Shown: positions 7,881-16,305, numbered from the stretch's first letter. The stretch is 64,000 nucleotides of DNA from Cystobacter fuscus DSM 2262 (GCF_000335475.2 NZ_ANAH02000012.1:22479-86478), one strand, 5' to 3'. A program made the numbers and translations. The notes: generated by a model from the letters alone, not told the origin.

Positions 7881-9554
7881 ATGGCAGTGATGTGGCCCAG
7901 GGCCCTGCCCGACGAGGTGCTGAGGAACGAGCTGCGGGCAGCGGAGCGCAAGGTGTACCAGCGGCTACGCGACGAGCTGGATGACTCCTGGACAGTCTTC
8001 TACTCCCGTCCCTGGCTGGGCCTGACGCCGACCGGCCAGGAGATCGATGGGGAATGCGACTTCGTCGTGGCCCGGGCGGACTCCGGCTTCCTCGCGCTGG
8101 AGGTCAAGGGCGGAGCCGTGAGCTTCGATCCGATGAGCGAGACGTGGCTCAGCAAGGACCGCTGGGGCATCCGCCACAAGATCAAGAATCCCGTCGCCCA
8201 GGCGATGTCCTCGAAGTATCAGCTCCTCAAGAAGCTCAAGGACTGCCGGGCCTGGACGCCCCATCGCATCCGCGCGCAGCACGGGGTCATCCTGCCGGAC
8301 TGCCAGGGCGTCGGCTCCGACCTGGGAGCCGCCATGCCGCAAAAACTCTTCTGCTTCCTCAAGGATTTCGAGGGCTCGCTGGAGTCCTGGTTGAAGGCCC
8401 GCCTCGGCATGCCCTCTTTCGAGGAGGGAGAAGAGCCGCTGGGCAGGCAAGGACTCGCGGCCCTGGAGGAGCTGCTTGCCAGACCGTTCTCCCTGCGTAC
8501 CCCCCTGGCGCACCTGGTGGCCGAGGACGATGCGGCCATCCAATCCCTGACGCCGGGGCAATTCCGGATCCTGACCCAGCTGGAAGAGGTTCCAAAGGCC
8601 GCCGTGTCGGGCGGAGCGGGGACGGGCAAGACCCTCCTCGCGATGGAGAAGGCCAGGAGGTGTGCTGCCGCTGGGATGCGGACCCTGCTGACGTGTTTCA
8701 ACAGGCCCCTCGCGGAGCATGTCGCCCGAACCCTGGGGCCTGACTCGGGTGTGGACGTGATGACCTTCCACGCCCTGTGCCGGCGAAAGGCCGAGGCTGC
8801 GGGCCTGACCGTCCCCGCCCCCGCGGAGCCTGACGCCATGGACGAGCGCTGGCCCGAGCTGCTGATGCACGCCATGGAGGCGCGTCGCGAGCTTCGCTAC
8901 GACGCCGTCGTGGTGGACGAGGGGCAGGACTTTCGTCCCCACTGGTGGCCCGCGGTGGATTCAGTCCTCGATTCCACGGGGTCCGCGCTGCTCTATGTCT
9001 TCCTGGACGGCAACCAGCGCATCTACAAGGAAGCGGCGAGCCTGCCCAGGGATGTCGGGCTCATCCCCATCCGGCTCGGCGAGAACCTGAGGAACACGAA
9101 GCGCATCCACGATGCGGCGGGACGGCACTACGCGGGCCATCCCATCCTGCCCATTGGTCCAGAAGGGGTCTTGGTCGACTGGCGAGAGGTCTCCCCGGCA
9201 GAGCTGAAACAAGCCCTGGACGCCTGCGTGGCGCGGTGCGTCGGCCAGGAGTCCATCCCGGCCGAGCACATCGCTGTGCTCTTCGCCCGTGAGCAGGAGC
9301 GCAAGGTGATGGTTCCCGGCGAGCAGCTGGGCGGACGCCCCATCGCTCCCTGCGGCCCGCTCCGCAAGGGCGTCCTGACCGTGGACACCATCAGACGGTT
9401 CAAGGGGCTTGAGCGGCCCGTCGTCATCGTCGTCGCCGACCAGAGCTTATTGGCGGACAAGGAGCTGGCATACGTGGCCCTGTCACGTGCGCGCAGCCAC
9501 CTCATCGTGATTGGGAGCAAGGAGTGTCTCGCCAGGATTAGGGAGCCGGAGTAG
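7881..9554 (+). CDS. NERD-domain nuclease fused to UvrD-like helicase/ATPase
   Basis: A 557-residue protein closing the cassette, 2 nt after drmB. Residues ~35-150 form a NERD (nuclease-related) domain with a PD-(D/E)xK-like triad: D60, E74 and K76 in LEVKGG. Residues ~225-550 form a UvrD/SF1-like ATPase with Walker A (GGAGTGKT) at 244-251, Walker B (VDEGQD) at 345-350, and a C-terminal RFKGLERPVVIVV / YVALSRARSHLIVIG signature. NERD-UvrD fusions are known but mostly uncharacterised. Here the fusion is the only evident nuclease candidate, standing where DISARM usually encodes the phospholipase D-like DrmC. Nuclease activity is inferred from the motif only. Confidence 0.78.
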   Translation: MAVMWPRALPDEVLRNELRAAERKVYQRLRDELDDSWTVFYSRPWLGLTPTGQEIDGECDFVVARADSGFLALEVKGGAVSFDPMSETWLSKDRWGIRHKIKNPVAQAMSSKYQLLKKLKDCRAWTPHRIRAQHGVILPDCQGVGSDLGAAMPQKLFCFLKDFEGSLESWLKARLGMPSFEEGEEPLGRQGLAALEELLARPFSLRTPLAHLVAEDDAAIQSLTPGQFRILTQLEEVPKAAVSGGAGTGKTLLAMEKARRCAAAGMRTLLTCFNRPLAEHVARTLGPDSGVDVMTFHALCRRKAEAAGLTVPAPAEPDAMDERWPELLMHAMEARRELRYDAVVVDEGQDFRPHWWPAVDSVLDSTGSALLYVFLDGNQRIYKEAASLPRDVGLIPIRLGENLRNTKRIHDAAGRHYAGHPILPIGPEGVLVDWREVSPAELKQALDACVARCVGQESIPAEHIAVLFAREQERKVMVPGEQLGGRPIAPCGPLRKGVLTVDTIRRFKGLERPVVIVVADQSLLADKELAYVALSRARSHLIVIGSKECLARIREPE

Positions 9555-9573
9555 GCGCGGCCTGTCGCCGCGC
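9555..9573 (+). terminator. Hairpin directly after the defence-like operon
   Basis: A 7-bp GC stem (GCGCGGC 9555-9561 with GCCGCGC 9567-9573) and 5-nt loop start at the base after the stop codon. There is no U-tract. It lies between convergent genes and is a plausible transcript end. Confidence 0.4.
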
Positions 9574-9615
9574 TCCAGGCGCCTACGGTCCTCCATCGCC
9601 ACGCCCCTCGGAGCG

Positions 9616-10491
9616 CTACACCCCGCGCGAGTCGAAGTGGGCGAGCACCTTGCGGGCCTTGGCCACGTCTTCTCCTCGGCCCTGGTGCTCGAAGAGCGGG
9701 ATGACCGTCTCGAGCTCGGCCCGCGCGCCCTTCCAGTCCTGCAGGAAGGTGCACGCGATGCTCAAATCCCACCGGGCCCGCGACTCGTAGGCATGGTCGT
9801 GCAGTTGCGAGTACAGCTCCGCGGCCTGCTGCAGGTGGGGCCGCGCCGCCTCGTGGTTGCCCAGGAGTCCCTCGGCCTCGCCCAAGAGCAGCTCGCACAG
9901 CGCCAGGGCCTCCATGTCGATTTCCGGCTCCTTGCGCAGCACCTGCAGCGACTCGGCGAAGCGCTTGCGCGCGGCCTCGTACTCGCCCGCTTCCATGCGG
10001 ATGTCGCCGATGTCCAACAGCAGCCGGGCCACGCGCGGCCCGTTCTTCGCCTGCCGGTAGAGCAGCAGCGCCTCCTGGTACTTCTCCTCGGCGCCCTTGG
10101 GCTGGCCGATCGCGCGCAGCGACTCGCCGATGGCCGCCCGGCACAGCGCCTCGTTCTCCTGATCCTTCAGGCTGTTGAAGAGCAGCGTCGCCTGGGCGAT
10201 GTGCTCCACGGCGCCCCGGTGATCCCCGAAGTGGGCGCGCGCCACCCCGAGCCCGAAGAGCACCTGGGCCTGGCCCTCCTTGTCCCCCGCCGTCTGGAAG
10301 AAGCCCAGGGCCTCCTCGTAGTGGCGGCGGCTCTCGGCGTGCTCCTCCAGCATGCCGTGCAGCTCGGCCAGGTGGAGCAGTCCCCGGCCCGTCTCCGCCG
10401 GATCTCCGGTGATGCGCGTCACGGCGAGCGCGTTGCGCTGTTCTTGGATGGCTTGGAGGATGTGGGCGCGTTCGGTGTCGTGGTGATTCAT
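9616..10491 (-). CDS. Tetratricopeptide-repeat protein
   Basis: A 291-residue soluble protein made almost entirely of TPR-like helical pairs, for example GLGVARAHFGDHRGAVEH and LLDIGDIRMEAGEYEAARK. There is no signal peptide or membrane segment, so it is probably a cytoplasmic scaffold. It starts 15 nt after the stop of the XRE/ScfR-type regulator and is likely cotranscribed with it. It could modulate that regulator, since TPR proteins commonly mediate protein contacts, but this is inference. No enzymatic domain is visible. Confidence 0.75.
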   Translation of the reverse strand: MNHHDTERAHILQAIQEQRNALAVTRITGDPAETGRGLLHLAELHGMLEEHAESRRHYEEALGFFQTAGDKEGQAQVLFGLGVARAHFGDHRGAVEHIAQATLLFNSLKDQENEALCRAAIGESLRAIGQPKGAEEKYQEALLLYRQAKNGPRVARLLLDIGDIRMEAGEYEAARKRFAESLQVLRKEPEIDMEALALCELLLGEAEGLLGNHEAARPHLQQAAELYSQLHDHAYESRARWDLSIACTFLQDWKGARAELETVIPLFEHQGRGEDVAKARKVLAHFDSRGV

Positions 10492-10506
10492 TGGAGGGCG
10501 GGGGGG

Positions 10507-12045
10507 CTAGTTTTCCTCGGCCTTGTTACGGCGGCGCGGCGCCTTGTCCAGTGATTCCGCACGGCCGGCCTCGTGGACCAGCAGGGGCGAGAAGAAGCAA
10601 TCCTTCTTGGTGTACTCGTCGAACGAGAAGGCGAAGCGGTAGCTGGCGGCCGCGCGCTGGTTGCAGTCGGTGCGCTCGCAGAAGCGGCAGGAGATGCCGC
10701 TGGGGACGGCGTCCTTGCGCAGATCCGTGGTGGGCAGCCCATACGCCAGGTACTTGGCGTTCTCCGCGTGGGTGCCCAGGCCGATGGAGTAGGCCGTGCC
10801 TCGCACGATGGAGCCCTCGATGGGCTGCAACTGCACCTTGGCGAAGCAGAAGTAGGACGTGCCGTCCGGCATCATCGAGTACTGCCGGGTGATCTGCGAC
10901 GGGTTGAGGAAGGCCAGGTGCACGGCCCACTTGCCGCACGAGCCGCCGCCGGTGGCGAACTTGATACCGGTGCCGCTGTAGCGCTTGGAGATGTTGCCGG
11001 CGATGTCCGCGCGCAGGAAGTGGAAGGGCAGGCCGCGGCGCTTCGGATCCGACAGGTTGCACAGCCGGTGCGCCACCGTCTCGTACGTGGTGCCGAAGAG
11101 GTTGGACAGCAGCTCCACGTCGTAGCGCGTGCGCTCCACCTCCTTGAAGAACTCCCCGTAGGGCAGCATCAGCGCGCCGGCGAAGTAGTTGGCCAGGTTC
11201 ACCTTGATGAGCCGCAGCGTCTCCGCGTGCCGGGTGCGCGCCGCGCCCACGATGCGCTCCACCAGCTTCTCCTGATCCAACATCAGGATGCCGAGCGACG
11301 CGGCGAGCTGGAACTTGAGCGGCTGTTCGGTGAGGTCCGGCGAGAGGATGAGCTCCTTGGTGTCCGGGTCCAGGCGGCGCACCACCGAGGAGCCACTGGA
11401 GGCGGCCTCCACGCGCACGCGGTAGCCGAAGCGCTCCTCCAGCATGGGGATGAGCTGGGGGCTCGACAGCAGGCGCCCGAGCTTGAAGTCGCGCCGCAGC
11501 GCCTCGGCCTGCTCCTCCAGTTCGGGGAAGTAGTTGTGGTGCGACTCGAGGAAATCGCTCACCTCGTCGAACGGGGAGTAGTCGAAGCGCGGCCCCTCCG
11601 AGCCGCCCGGCCCCGCGTTCATGCGCGAGCGCTCCTCGGAGTTGAGCTGCGCGAGCACGTTCTCCAACTGCGTGCGCGTGTTCTTGTAGAGGTTGAAGAG
11701 CGCCGCCACCGTGCCGGCCAGCTTCGGCTCCGCCGACAGGCTCTGCAGGGACTCGGAGTCGATGTCGAGGCTCTTGAGCAGCGGCTCGTCCAACAGCTTC
11801 GCGAGCGCCTCGTCCACCCGGCCCTCGCCCAGCGTGGACATGAACTGCTCGGGATCCTGATCGAAGTAGCGCAGCGCCTTCCACAAGAGCGGGAAGGGCA
11901 TGACGCGCTTGCCCTTCTCGATGAGGTTCAAGTACGCCGGGGACACCCCCAGATCCTTCGCCGCGTCCGTCTGCTTGATGTTCCGGGCGAGCCGCAGTCC
12001 GCGCAGCTTCAGTCCCACGTTGGCGTTCAGTGCGTTCTCGTTCAT
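10507..12045 (-). CDS. XRE-family regulator of the ScfR/RamB type
   Basis: A 512-residue regulator. Residues ~11-60 are a Cro/CI-type helix-turn-helix (IKQTDAAKDLGVSPAYLNLIEKGKR). The middle resembles the IrrE/ImmA-like region of short-chain fatty-acyl regulators, but no HExxH metalloprotease motif is visible. The C-terminal part carries the conserved Cys motif CRFCERTDC typical of DUF2083-type members. Relatives such as corynebacterial RamB control acetate and propionate metabolism genes. The start is uncertain: ATGs at 12069, 12051 and 12045 are all in frame; 12045 is chosen because it starts nearest the HTH. A palindrome with a TTTGCAA core lies 73 bp upstream. A TPR gene follows in the same operon. 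Confidence 0.8.
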   Translation of the reverse strand: MNENALNANVGLKLRGLRLARNIKQTDAAKDLGVSPAYLNLIEKGKRVMPFPLLWKALRYFDQDPEQFMSTLGEGRVDEALAKLLDEPLLKSLDIDSESLQSLSAEPKLAGTVAALFNLYKNTRTQLENVLAQLNSEERSRMNAGPGGSEGPRFDYSPFDEVSDFLESHHNYFPELEEQAEALRRDFKLGRLLSSPQLIPMLEERFGYRVRVEAASSGSSVVRRLDPDTKELILSPDLTEQPLKFQLAASLGILMLDQEKLVERIVGAARTRHAETLRLIKVNLANYFAGALMLPYGEFFKEVERTRYDVELLSNLFGTTYETVAHRLCNLSDPKRRGLPFHFLRADIAGNISKRYSGTGIKFATGGGSCGKWAVHLAFLNPSQITRQYSMMPDGTSYFCFAKVQLQPIEGSIVRGTAYSIGLGTHAENAKYLAYGLPTTDLRKDAVPSGISCRFCERTDCNQRAAASYRFAFSFDEYTKKDCFFSPLLVHEAGRAESLDKAPRRRNKAEEN

Positions 12046-12069
12046 CGCCATCTCTGGGCCGGCGCCCAT

Positions 12070-12508
12070 GGGGGCCCCGCCGGCTTCTCCGTTCCTCGAA
12101 CTGTGCGAGCGCGTTTACTGATTTGCAATCAGCGTTTTCGGAGAAAATATCCCGTCACCCCAAGGCACCGGGAGCCCCCCCAGGCAGACGCTTCGCCCTC
12201 TTTCGACATTCCAACCCATTGATTCAACAGGCGGTTTTGGGGCTTCATGGACTGGAGTCCAAGGGGGCGGGCGGGCTGTCAAATTCCATTCACCCCGTTT
12301 ACCACCACCTGGACAGGGAGGTGGAAAACCCAGCAACTCCCGGGAGGGTGGGCGCCGCCCGGGCATGGAATCCCCCGGGCCGTGTTCTCCCGGGTGTAAC
12401 CCCGTCGGGCCCCGGGCGTATGGTGGTGCGGGCTCCCTTCGCTCGGGGCGAAGGGGGTTCTTCCGCCAGGTGCATCCGTCCCCGGCCCGACCCCTGAAAG
12501 GAAACGCC
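12070..12508. other. Divergent intergenic region
   Basis: About 440 bp between the regulator (minus) and the RiPP precursor (plus). The part nearest the regulator is relatively AT-rich and holds the palindrome at 12118-12132. The rest contains G/C runs but no ORF with credible coding character and no RNA gene I can recognise. Confidence 0.6.
12118..12132. promoter_or_regulatory. Palindromic operator candidate for the ScfR-type regulator
   Basis: CTGATT-TGC-AATCAG is a perfect 6-bp inverted repeat around a 3-bp centre and contains TTTGCAA. The published RamB site has an AACTTTGCAAA-type core, so autoregulation is plausible. It sits in the only AT-rich part of the intergenic region. Confidence 0.45.
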
Positions 12509-12766
12509 ATGAACCTCAAGACCCTGACCGCCCTCGTCGGCTCCCTCTCCCTCGGCACGCTCGCGACCGGCTGTGCGACCGCCAAGACCGCGGCCGCTCC
12601 CGCCGAGCAGGGGAGCACGAGCGCTCACGCGGCCAGCGCCGTCCCCGCCGAGGGCGCCGCCGCCCCCGCCGCCGAGGGCACCGCGACGCCCTCGACCGAG
12701 AAGTCCAGTGAGCACAGCTGTGGCGCGGGCGGCTGCGGCGCCAACGGCTGTGGTGGCAAGAAGTAG
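12509..12766 (+). CDS. Small Cys-repeat RiPP metallophore precursor (HvfA/bufferin-like)
   Basis: An 85-residue secreted peptide. Residues 1-21 are a signal sequence followed by C22 in ATGC, a possible but non-canonical lipobox. Residues ~23-65 are an Ala/Pro/Thr-rich low-complexity linker. The C-terminal tail has three cysteines at exact five-residue spacing (C71, C76, C81) in the pattern CGAGG-CGANG-CGG. This resembles the five-residue EGKCG repeats of HvfA-type precursors whose cysteines are oxidised by DUF692/MNIO enzymes. A DUF692 gene and its usual partner follow directly. The start ATG has GAAAGGA upstream. Function (copper or other metal binding after Cys modification) is inferred from context. 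The peptide could also be an unmodified lipoprotein. Confidence 0.7.
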   Translation: MNLKTLTALVGSLSLGTLATGCATAKTAAAPAEQGSTSAHAASAVPAEGAAAPAAEGTATPSTEKSSEHSCGAGGCGANGCGGKK

Positions 12767-12770
12767 CCGT

Positions 12771-12794
12771 CGAAGAAGCCTTCGAAGAAGCCTT
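12771..12794 (+). repeat. 12-bp tandem direct repeat after the precursor stop
   Basis: CGAAGAAGCCTT is repeated twice without a gap (12771-12782 and 12783-12794), between the precursor stop and a GC hairpin. Confidence 0.8.
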
Positions 12795-12804
12795 CGAGGA
12801 TGGG

Positions 12805-12822
12805 CCCCCGGTGCTCCGGGGG
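12805..12822 (+). terminator. Intra-operon hairpin between precursor and maturase
   Basis: Perfect 7-bp stem CCCCCGG/CCGGGGG with a TGCT loop, followed by TTGTCTT. A partial terminator or RNA-stability element here would keep precursor mRNA more abundant than maturase mRNA, as is common in RiPP operons. Function is inferred. Confidence 0.5.
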
Positions 12823-12885
12823 TTGTCTTCCGGGCGGTGGGGAGCCCTCTTCCCGCCGCCCGTGTCTTTTCTCCCAGGAGCCGAC

Positions 12886-13731
12886 ATGCCGGTGGCACAC
12901 GCGCGAAGGTGGGGCGGCGAGCCGCTCGGGGTGGGAATCGGGCTGCGGCGCGAGTTCTATGCGCGGCTGCCGGAGACCCCCCGCGCGCTGGATTGGGTGG
13001 AGATCGTCCCGGAGAACTTCCTCACGCTCGGCGGCCGTCCCCAGCGTGCGCTGGACGCGTGCCGCGAGCGCTGGCCGGTGCTGCCGCATGGGGTGGCGCT
13101 GAACGTGGGTGGTCCGGAGCCACTGGACGAGGCCTACCTCTCCGGGCTCCAGGCGCTGGTGGAGCGGCTGGACGCGCCCTTCTTCTCGGATCACCTCTGT
13201 TACGCGCGGCTGGGGGGCGCCTACCTCTACGATCTGCTGCCGCTGCCCTTCTCGCCCGAGGCGGTGGAGCACGTGGCGCCGCGGGTGCGCGAGGTCCAGG
13301 CGCGCGTGGGCCGGCCCTTCCTGCTGGAGAACCCGAGCTACTACGCGCGCATGCCCGGCGGCACCCTGGCGGAGGCGGACTTCCTGCGGCACGTGGTGGA
13401 GGAGGCCGATTGTGGCCTCCTGCTGGACGTGAACAACGTGTACGTGAACGCGTGCAACCATGGCTACGAGCCGCGCGCCTTCGTGGACGCGCTGCCGCTG
13501 GAGCGCGTGGGGCAGATCCACCTCGCGGGGCACGAGCGGCGACCCGACGTCCTCCTCGACACGCATGGGGCGCCCGTCTGCGACGAGGTGTGGTCGCTCT
13601 ACCGCTACGTGCTCGAGCGCACCGGGCCGGTGCCGACGCTCATCGAATGGGATCAGGACATCCCCTCGCTGGAGGCGGTGCTGGACGAGGCGGATCGGGC
13701 GCGGGAGCTGCTCCAGGGGGTGGCGCGATGA
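12886..13731 (+). CDS. DUF692 / MNIO-type RiPP maturase (BufB/HvfB-like)
   Basis: A 281-residue TIM-barrel protein of the DUF692 family, the multinuclear non-heme iron-dependent oxidases that include MbnB, BufB and HvfB. Family landmarks: GIGLRREF near the N-terminus, a HGVALNVGG stretch, FSDHLCYA, LLENPSYY, LLLDVNNVYVN, QIHLAGHE and LIEWDQDIP, which together supply the His/Asp/Glu metal ligands. Known members convert precursor cysteines to oxazolone/thioamide or thiooxazole groups. The start ATG 12886 has AGGAG upstream. Its last 4 nt overlap the next gene (ATGA). The 5-residue Cys-repeat peptide just upstream is the expected substrate. Confidence 0.85.
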   Translation: MPVAHARRWGGEPLGVGIGLRREFYARLPETPRALDWVEIVPENFLTLGGRPQRALDACRERWPVLPHGVALNVGGPEPLDEAYLSGLQALVERLDAPFFSDHLCYARLGGAYLYDLLPLPFSPEAVEHVAPRVREVQARVGRPFLLENPSYYARMPGGTLAEADFLRHVVEEADCGLLLDVNNVYVNACNHGYEPRAFVDALPLERVGQIHLAGHERRPDVLLDTHGAPVCDEVWSLYRYVLERTGPVPTLIEWDQDIPSLEAVLDEADRARELLQGVAR

Positions 13732-14444
13732 AACCGGGACTGCGTGGCTTCTTCGAGTCGATGGAGGCGTACTTCGCGGACCCGGGGCCGGAGGCGCTCG
13801 AGCGGCTGTACACGGCGCACCCGGGCTGGGACGCGCCGCGCTCGCGCGTGGAGCTCTATGGGCACATGGTGCGCCACCATGGCGAGGCCACCCTGGACAA
13901 GCTCTACCCGCGGGTGCGCGGGTGCGTGGAGCCGGCGCTCTGGGCGGAGCTGGTGCGGGCCCATGGCGCCTCGCGTCCTCACCGGCCCTTCGAGATGAAC
14001 CGCCTGGGCGAGGGCTTCGCCGGCTTCCTCGCGGACGAGGCGGGGGCTCGGGGGCTGCCGGACTTCCTGCCCGCGCTGGCGCGCTTCGAGTGGACGGACT
14101 TCGCGGTGTACACGTCGATGGAGCCCGTGCCCGCGCGCGTGGAGCGCCTGACGGTGAACCCGACGCTGATGATGTTGGAGCATCCCTTCCGGCTGTGCGC
14201 GTTCATGCGGGCCGGGGTGGGGGAGCGGCCGGAGCCCGGACAGGAGCTGGCGCTGCTCTGGCGCCACCCGGAGCGGCTGGTGACGATGTACCTGGAGGCC
14301 GAGGAGCGCTCGTTGTTGGTGCTGAAAATGGCGGTGGAGGGGTTGGAGCCCCGGCAGGTGGCGGAGGCGACGGGCGTGGAGGAGGCGGTCATCCGTGCCG
14401 CCGTGGACACCCGGGTGGCCGACGGTCTCGTCCTGGCGCCGTGA
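13728..14444 (+). CDS. BufC/HvfC/MbnC-like partner protein of the MNIO maturase
   Basis: A 238-residue protein overlapping the DUF692 gene by ATGA. The N-terminal half (residues ~1-95) resembles the DUF2063-type DNA-binding-like domain of MbnC/BufC partners: FFESMEAYF, then LYGHMVRHHGEATLDKLYPRV. The C-terminal half has mixed alpha/beta character. In known systems this partner binds the leader peptide and forms a complex with the oxidase. No catalytic motif is visible, as expected. The strict DUF692-partner-precursor organisation supports the call; sequence similarity alone would be weak. Confidence 0.72.
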   Translation: MKPGLRGFFESMEAYFADPGPEALERLYTAHPGWDAPRSRVELYGHMVRHHGEATLDKLYPRVRGCVEPALWAELVRAHGASRPHRPFEMNRLGEGFAGFLADEAGARGLPDFLPALARFEWTDFAVYTSMEPVPARVERLTVNPTLMMLEHPFRLCAFMRAGVGERPEPGQELALLWRHPERLVTMYLEAEERSLLVLKMAVEGLEPRQVAEATGVEEAVIRAAVDTRVADGLVLAP

Positions 14445-14521
14445 TGGCGCTTCACGCTTCCCCCGGCGGAGGCGTTGGGCAGAATGGCCGCGCGTTGTTT
14501 TCCCAGTGAGAGGACCCAGCC

Positions 14522-15610
14522 ATGCGCGTCATCAACTTCAATCCCGGCCCCGCGGGGCTGCCCCTGCCCGCGCTCGAGCGAGCGCGCGACGAGCTGATCG
14601 ACTTCCAGGGCTCGGGCATGTCCGTGATGGAGCACAGCCACCGGGGCAAGGAGTACGAGGCGGTCCACGACGAGGCCATCTCCCTGCTCACCGAGCTGCT
14701 GGGCATTCCGGACACCCACCAGGTGCTCTTCCTCACGGGAGGGGCGTCGCAGCAGTTCGCCCAGGTGCCGATGAACTTCCTGCACCCGGGCACGAGCGCG
14801 GACTACCTGATGACGGGCGTGTGGAGCGAGAAGGCCTATGACGAGGCGTGCATCGTGGGCAAGGCGCGCATCGCCGCCACCACGGTGGGCCCGGACAAGC
14901 GCTACGTGCGCGTGCCCCGGCAGGAGGAACTCCAGCTGGATCCCCGGGCGGCGTACGTCCACATGACGAGCAACAACACCATCTACGGCACCCAGTGGCA
15001 CACCTTGCCCGAGGTGGGGAGCGTGCCGCTCATCTCGGACATGAGCTCGGACTTCATGTGGAAGCCCACGGACGTGAGCCGCTTCGCCTTCCTCTACGCG
15101 GGGGCGCAGAAGAACCTGGGGCCCTCGGGCGTGCTCATCGCCATCGCTCGCAAGGACTTCATCGCCCAGGGCCGCCGGGACATCCCGAAGATCTTCCGCT
15201 ACTCCCTCCACGCGGAGAACAACTCGCTCTACAACACGCCCCCCACGCTGGCCATCTACCTGTGCCGCAACGTGCTGGCGTGGATGAAGGCGCAGGGCGG
15301 GCTCGCGGGGCTGGAGGCGAGAAACCGGCAGAAGGGCGAGCTGCTCTACCGCGCCCTGGATGCGAACGCGGGCTTCTACCGCGCGCCCGTGGAGCGCGAG
15401 TCGCGCTCCTTCATGAACGTGGTCTTCCACCTGCCCACCCAGGAGCTGGACGCCGCGTTCGTCTCCGAGGCGAAGAAGGCGGGCATGGTGGGTCTCAAGG
15501 GGCACCGTATCTGCGGGGGCATCCGCGCCTCCCTGTACAACGCGGTGTCGGTGGACGACGTGCGCGCCCTGGTGTCCTTCCTGGAGGAGTTCGCCCGGAA
15601 GAAAGGCTAG
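14522..15610 (+). CDS. serC: Phosphoserine aminotransferase
   Basis: A 362-residue class V aminotransferase that makes 3-phosphoserine from 3-phosphohydroxypyruvate and glutamate in serine biosynthesis, and acts in the pyridoxal phosphate pathway in some bacteria. It begins with the SerC signature [10 protein letters not shown]. The PLP-binding lysine is K197 in [12 protein letters not shown]. Conserved [12 protein letters not shown] and [10 protein letters not shown] blocks are present. Length matches the family. The start ATG 14522 follows GAGAGGA. A secreted chalcone-isomerase-like gene lies 32 nt downstream on the same strand. Confidence 0.95.
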   Translation: MRVINFNPGPAGLPLPALERARDELIDFQGSGMSVMEHSHRGKEYEAVHDEAISLLTELLGIPDTHQVLFLTGGASQQFAQVPMNFLHPGTSADYLMTGVWSEKAYDEACIVGKARIAATTVGPDKRYVRVPRQEELQLDPRAAYVHMTSNNTIYGTQWHTLPEVGSVPLISDMSSDFMWKPTDVSRFAFLYAGAQKNLGPSGVLIAIARKDFIAQGRRDIPKIFRYSLHAENNSLYNTPPTLAIYLCRNVLAWMKAQGGLAGLEARNRQKGELLYRALDANAGFYRAPVERESRSFMNVVFHLPTQELDAAFVSEAKKAGMVGLKGHRICGGIRASLYNAVSVDDVRALVSFLEEFARKKG

Positions 15611-15642
15611 GGTGGCCCCCCACCCCTTCCACAGGAGAGGTC

Positions 15643-16203
15643 ATGAAGAACACCACGCTGTGTGCCGTGTTGTTGACCGCCGTACTCGCGCTGCCCGCCG
15701 CCGCCAAGGACGTGGCGGGGGTGGCGTTTCCCGACTCGGTGTCCGTCGAGGGCAAGGAGCTGAAGCTCAACGGGGTGGGCCTGCGCAAGAAGCTCGTCTT
15801 CAACGTGTACGCCGCCGGCCTCTACCTGCAGAACCCGTCGCGCGAGGGCGCCCAGGCCATCGGCTCGGAGCAGATCAAGCGCGTGCGGATGTCCATGCTG
15901 CGCGACCTGGACAAGAAGACGATCTCCGAGGCCATCGTGGATGGCTTCAAGAAGAACGCGAAGGACAAGCTGCCCTCGCTCCAGCAGCGGCTGGACACCT
16001 TCACCTCGGCCATTCCGGACCTGAAGAAGGGCGACGAGCTGCTGCTCACGTACGTGCCCGGCCAGGGCACCACCATCGAGAGCAAGGGGGGACAGAAGAT
16101 CTCGGTGGAGGGCAAGGACTTCGCCGACGCGCTCTTCTCGGTGTGGCTCGGCAACAACCCGGTCGACGGCGGCGTCAAGGACGGGATGTTGGGCAAGGAG
16201 TAG
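15643..16203 (+). CDS. Secreted chalcone-isomerase-like protein
   Basis: A 186-residue protein with a Sec signal (cleavage likely after AAA at ~20) and the bacterial chalcone-isomerase-like fold pattern: VAFPDSVSVEGKELKLNGVGLRKK, then VFNVYAAGLYLQ. Bacterial members are usually periplasmic and of unknown activity; some may bind fatty acids rather than catalyse isomerisation. It sits 32 nt after serC with a good ribosome site (GGAGAGG), so the two may be cotranscribed, but no functional link is obvious. Confidence 0.8.
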   Translation: MKNTTLCAVLLTAVLALPAAAKDVAGVAFPDSVSVEGKELKLNGVGLRKKLVFNVYAAGLYLQNPSREGAQAIGSEQIKRVRMSMLRDLDKKTISEAIVDGFKKNAKDKLPSLQQRLDTFTSAIPDLKKGDELLLTYVPGQGTTIESKGGQKISVEGKDFADALFSVWLGNNPVDGGVKDGMLGKE

Positions 16204-16305
16204 CACCGCGCTTCGGGGGTCGCCCTCCGGTACGAGGTTGAGGCGCGCGCGCCCGTGGCCGGATAGGGTGCGCGCTGCCTCATACCCCACACGGAGAACG
16301 ACTGG

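Noticed and set aside
1..9600. Possible prophage or integrative element carrying the defence-like genes
   Set aside because: No integrase, transposase, att-like duplication at the tRNA or phage structural gene was found in or beside the cassette.
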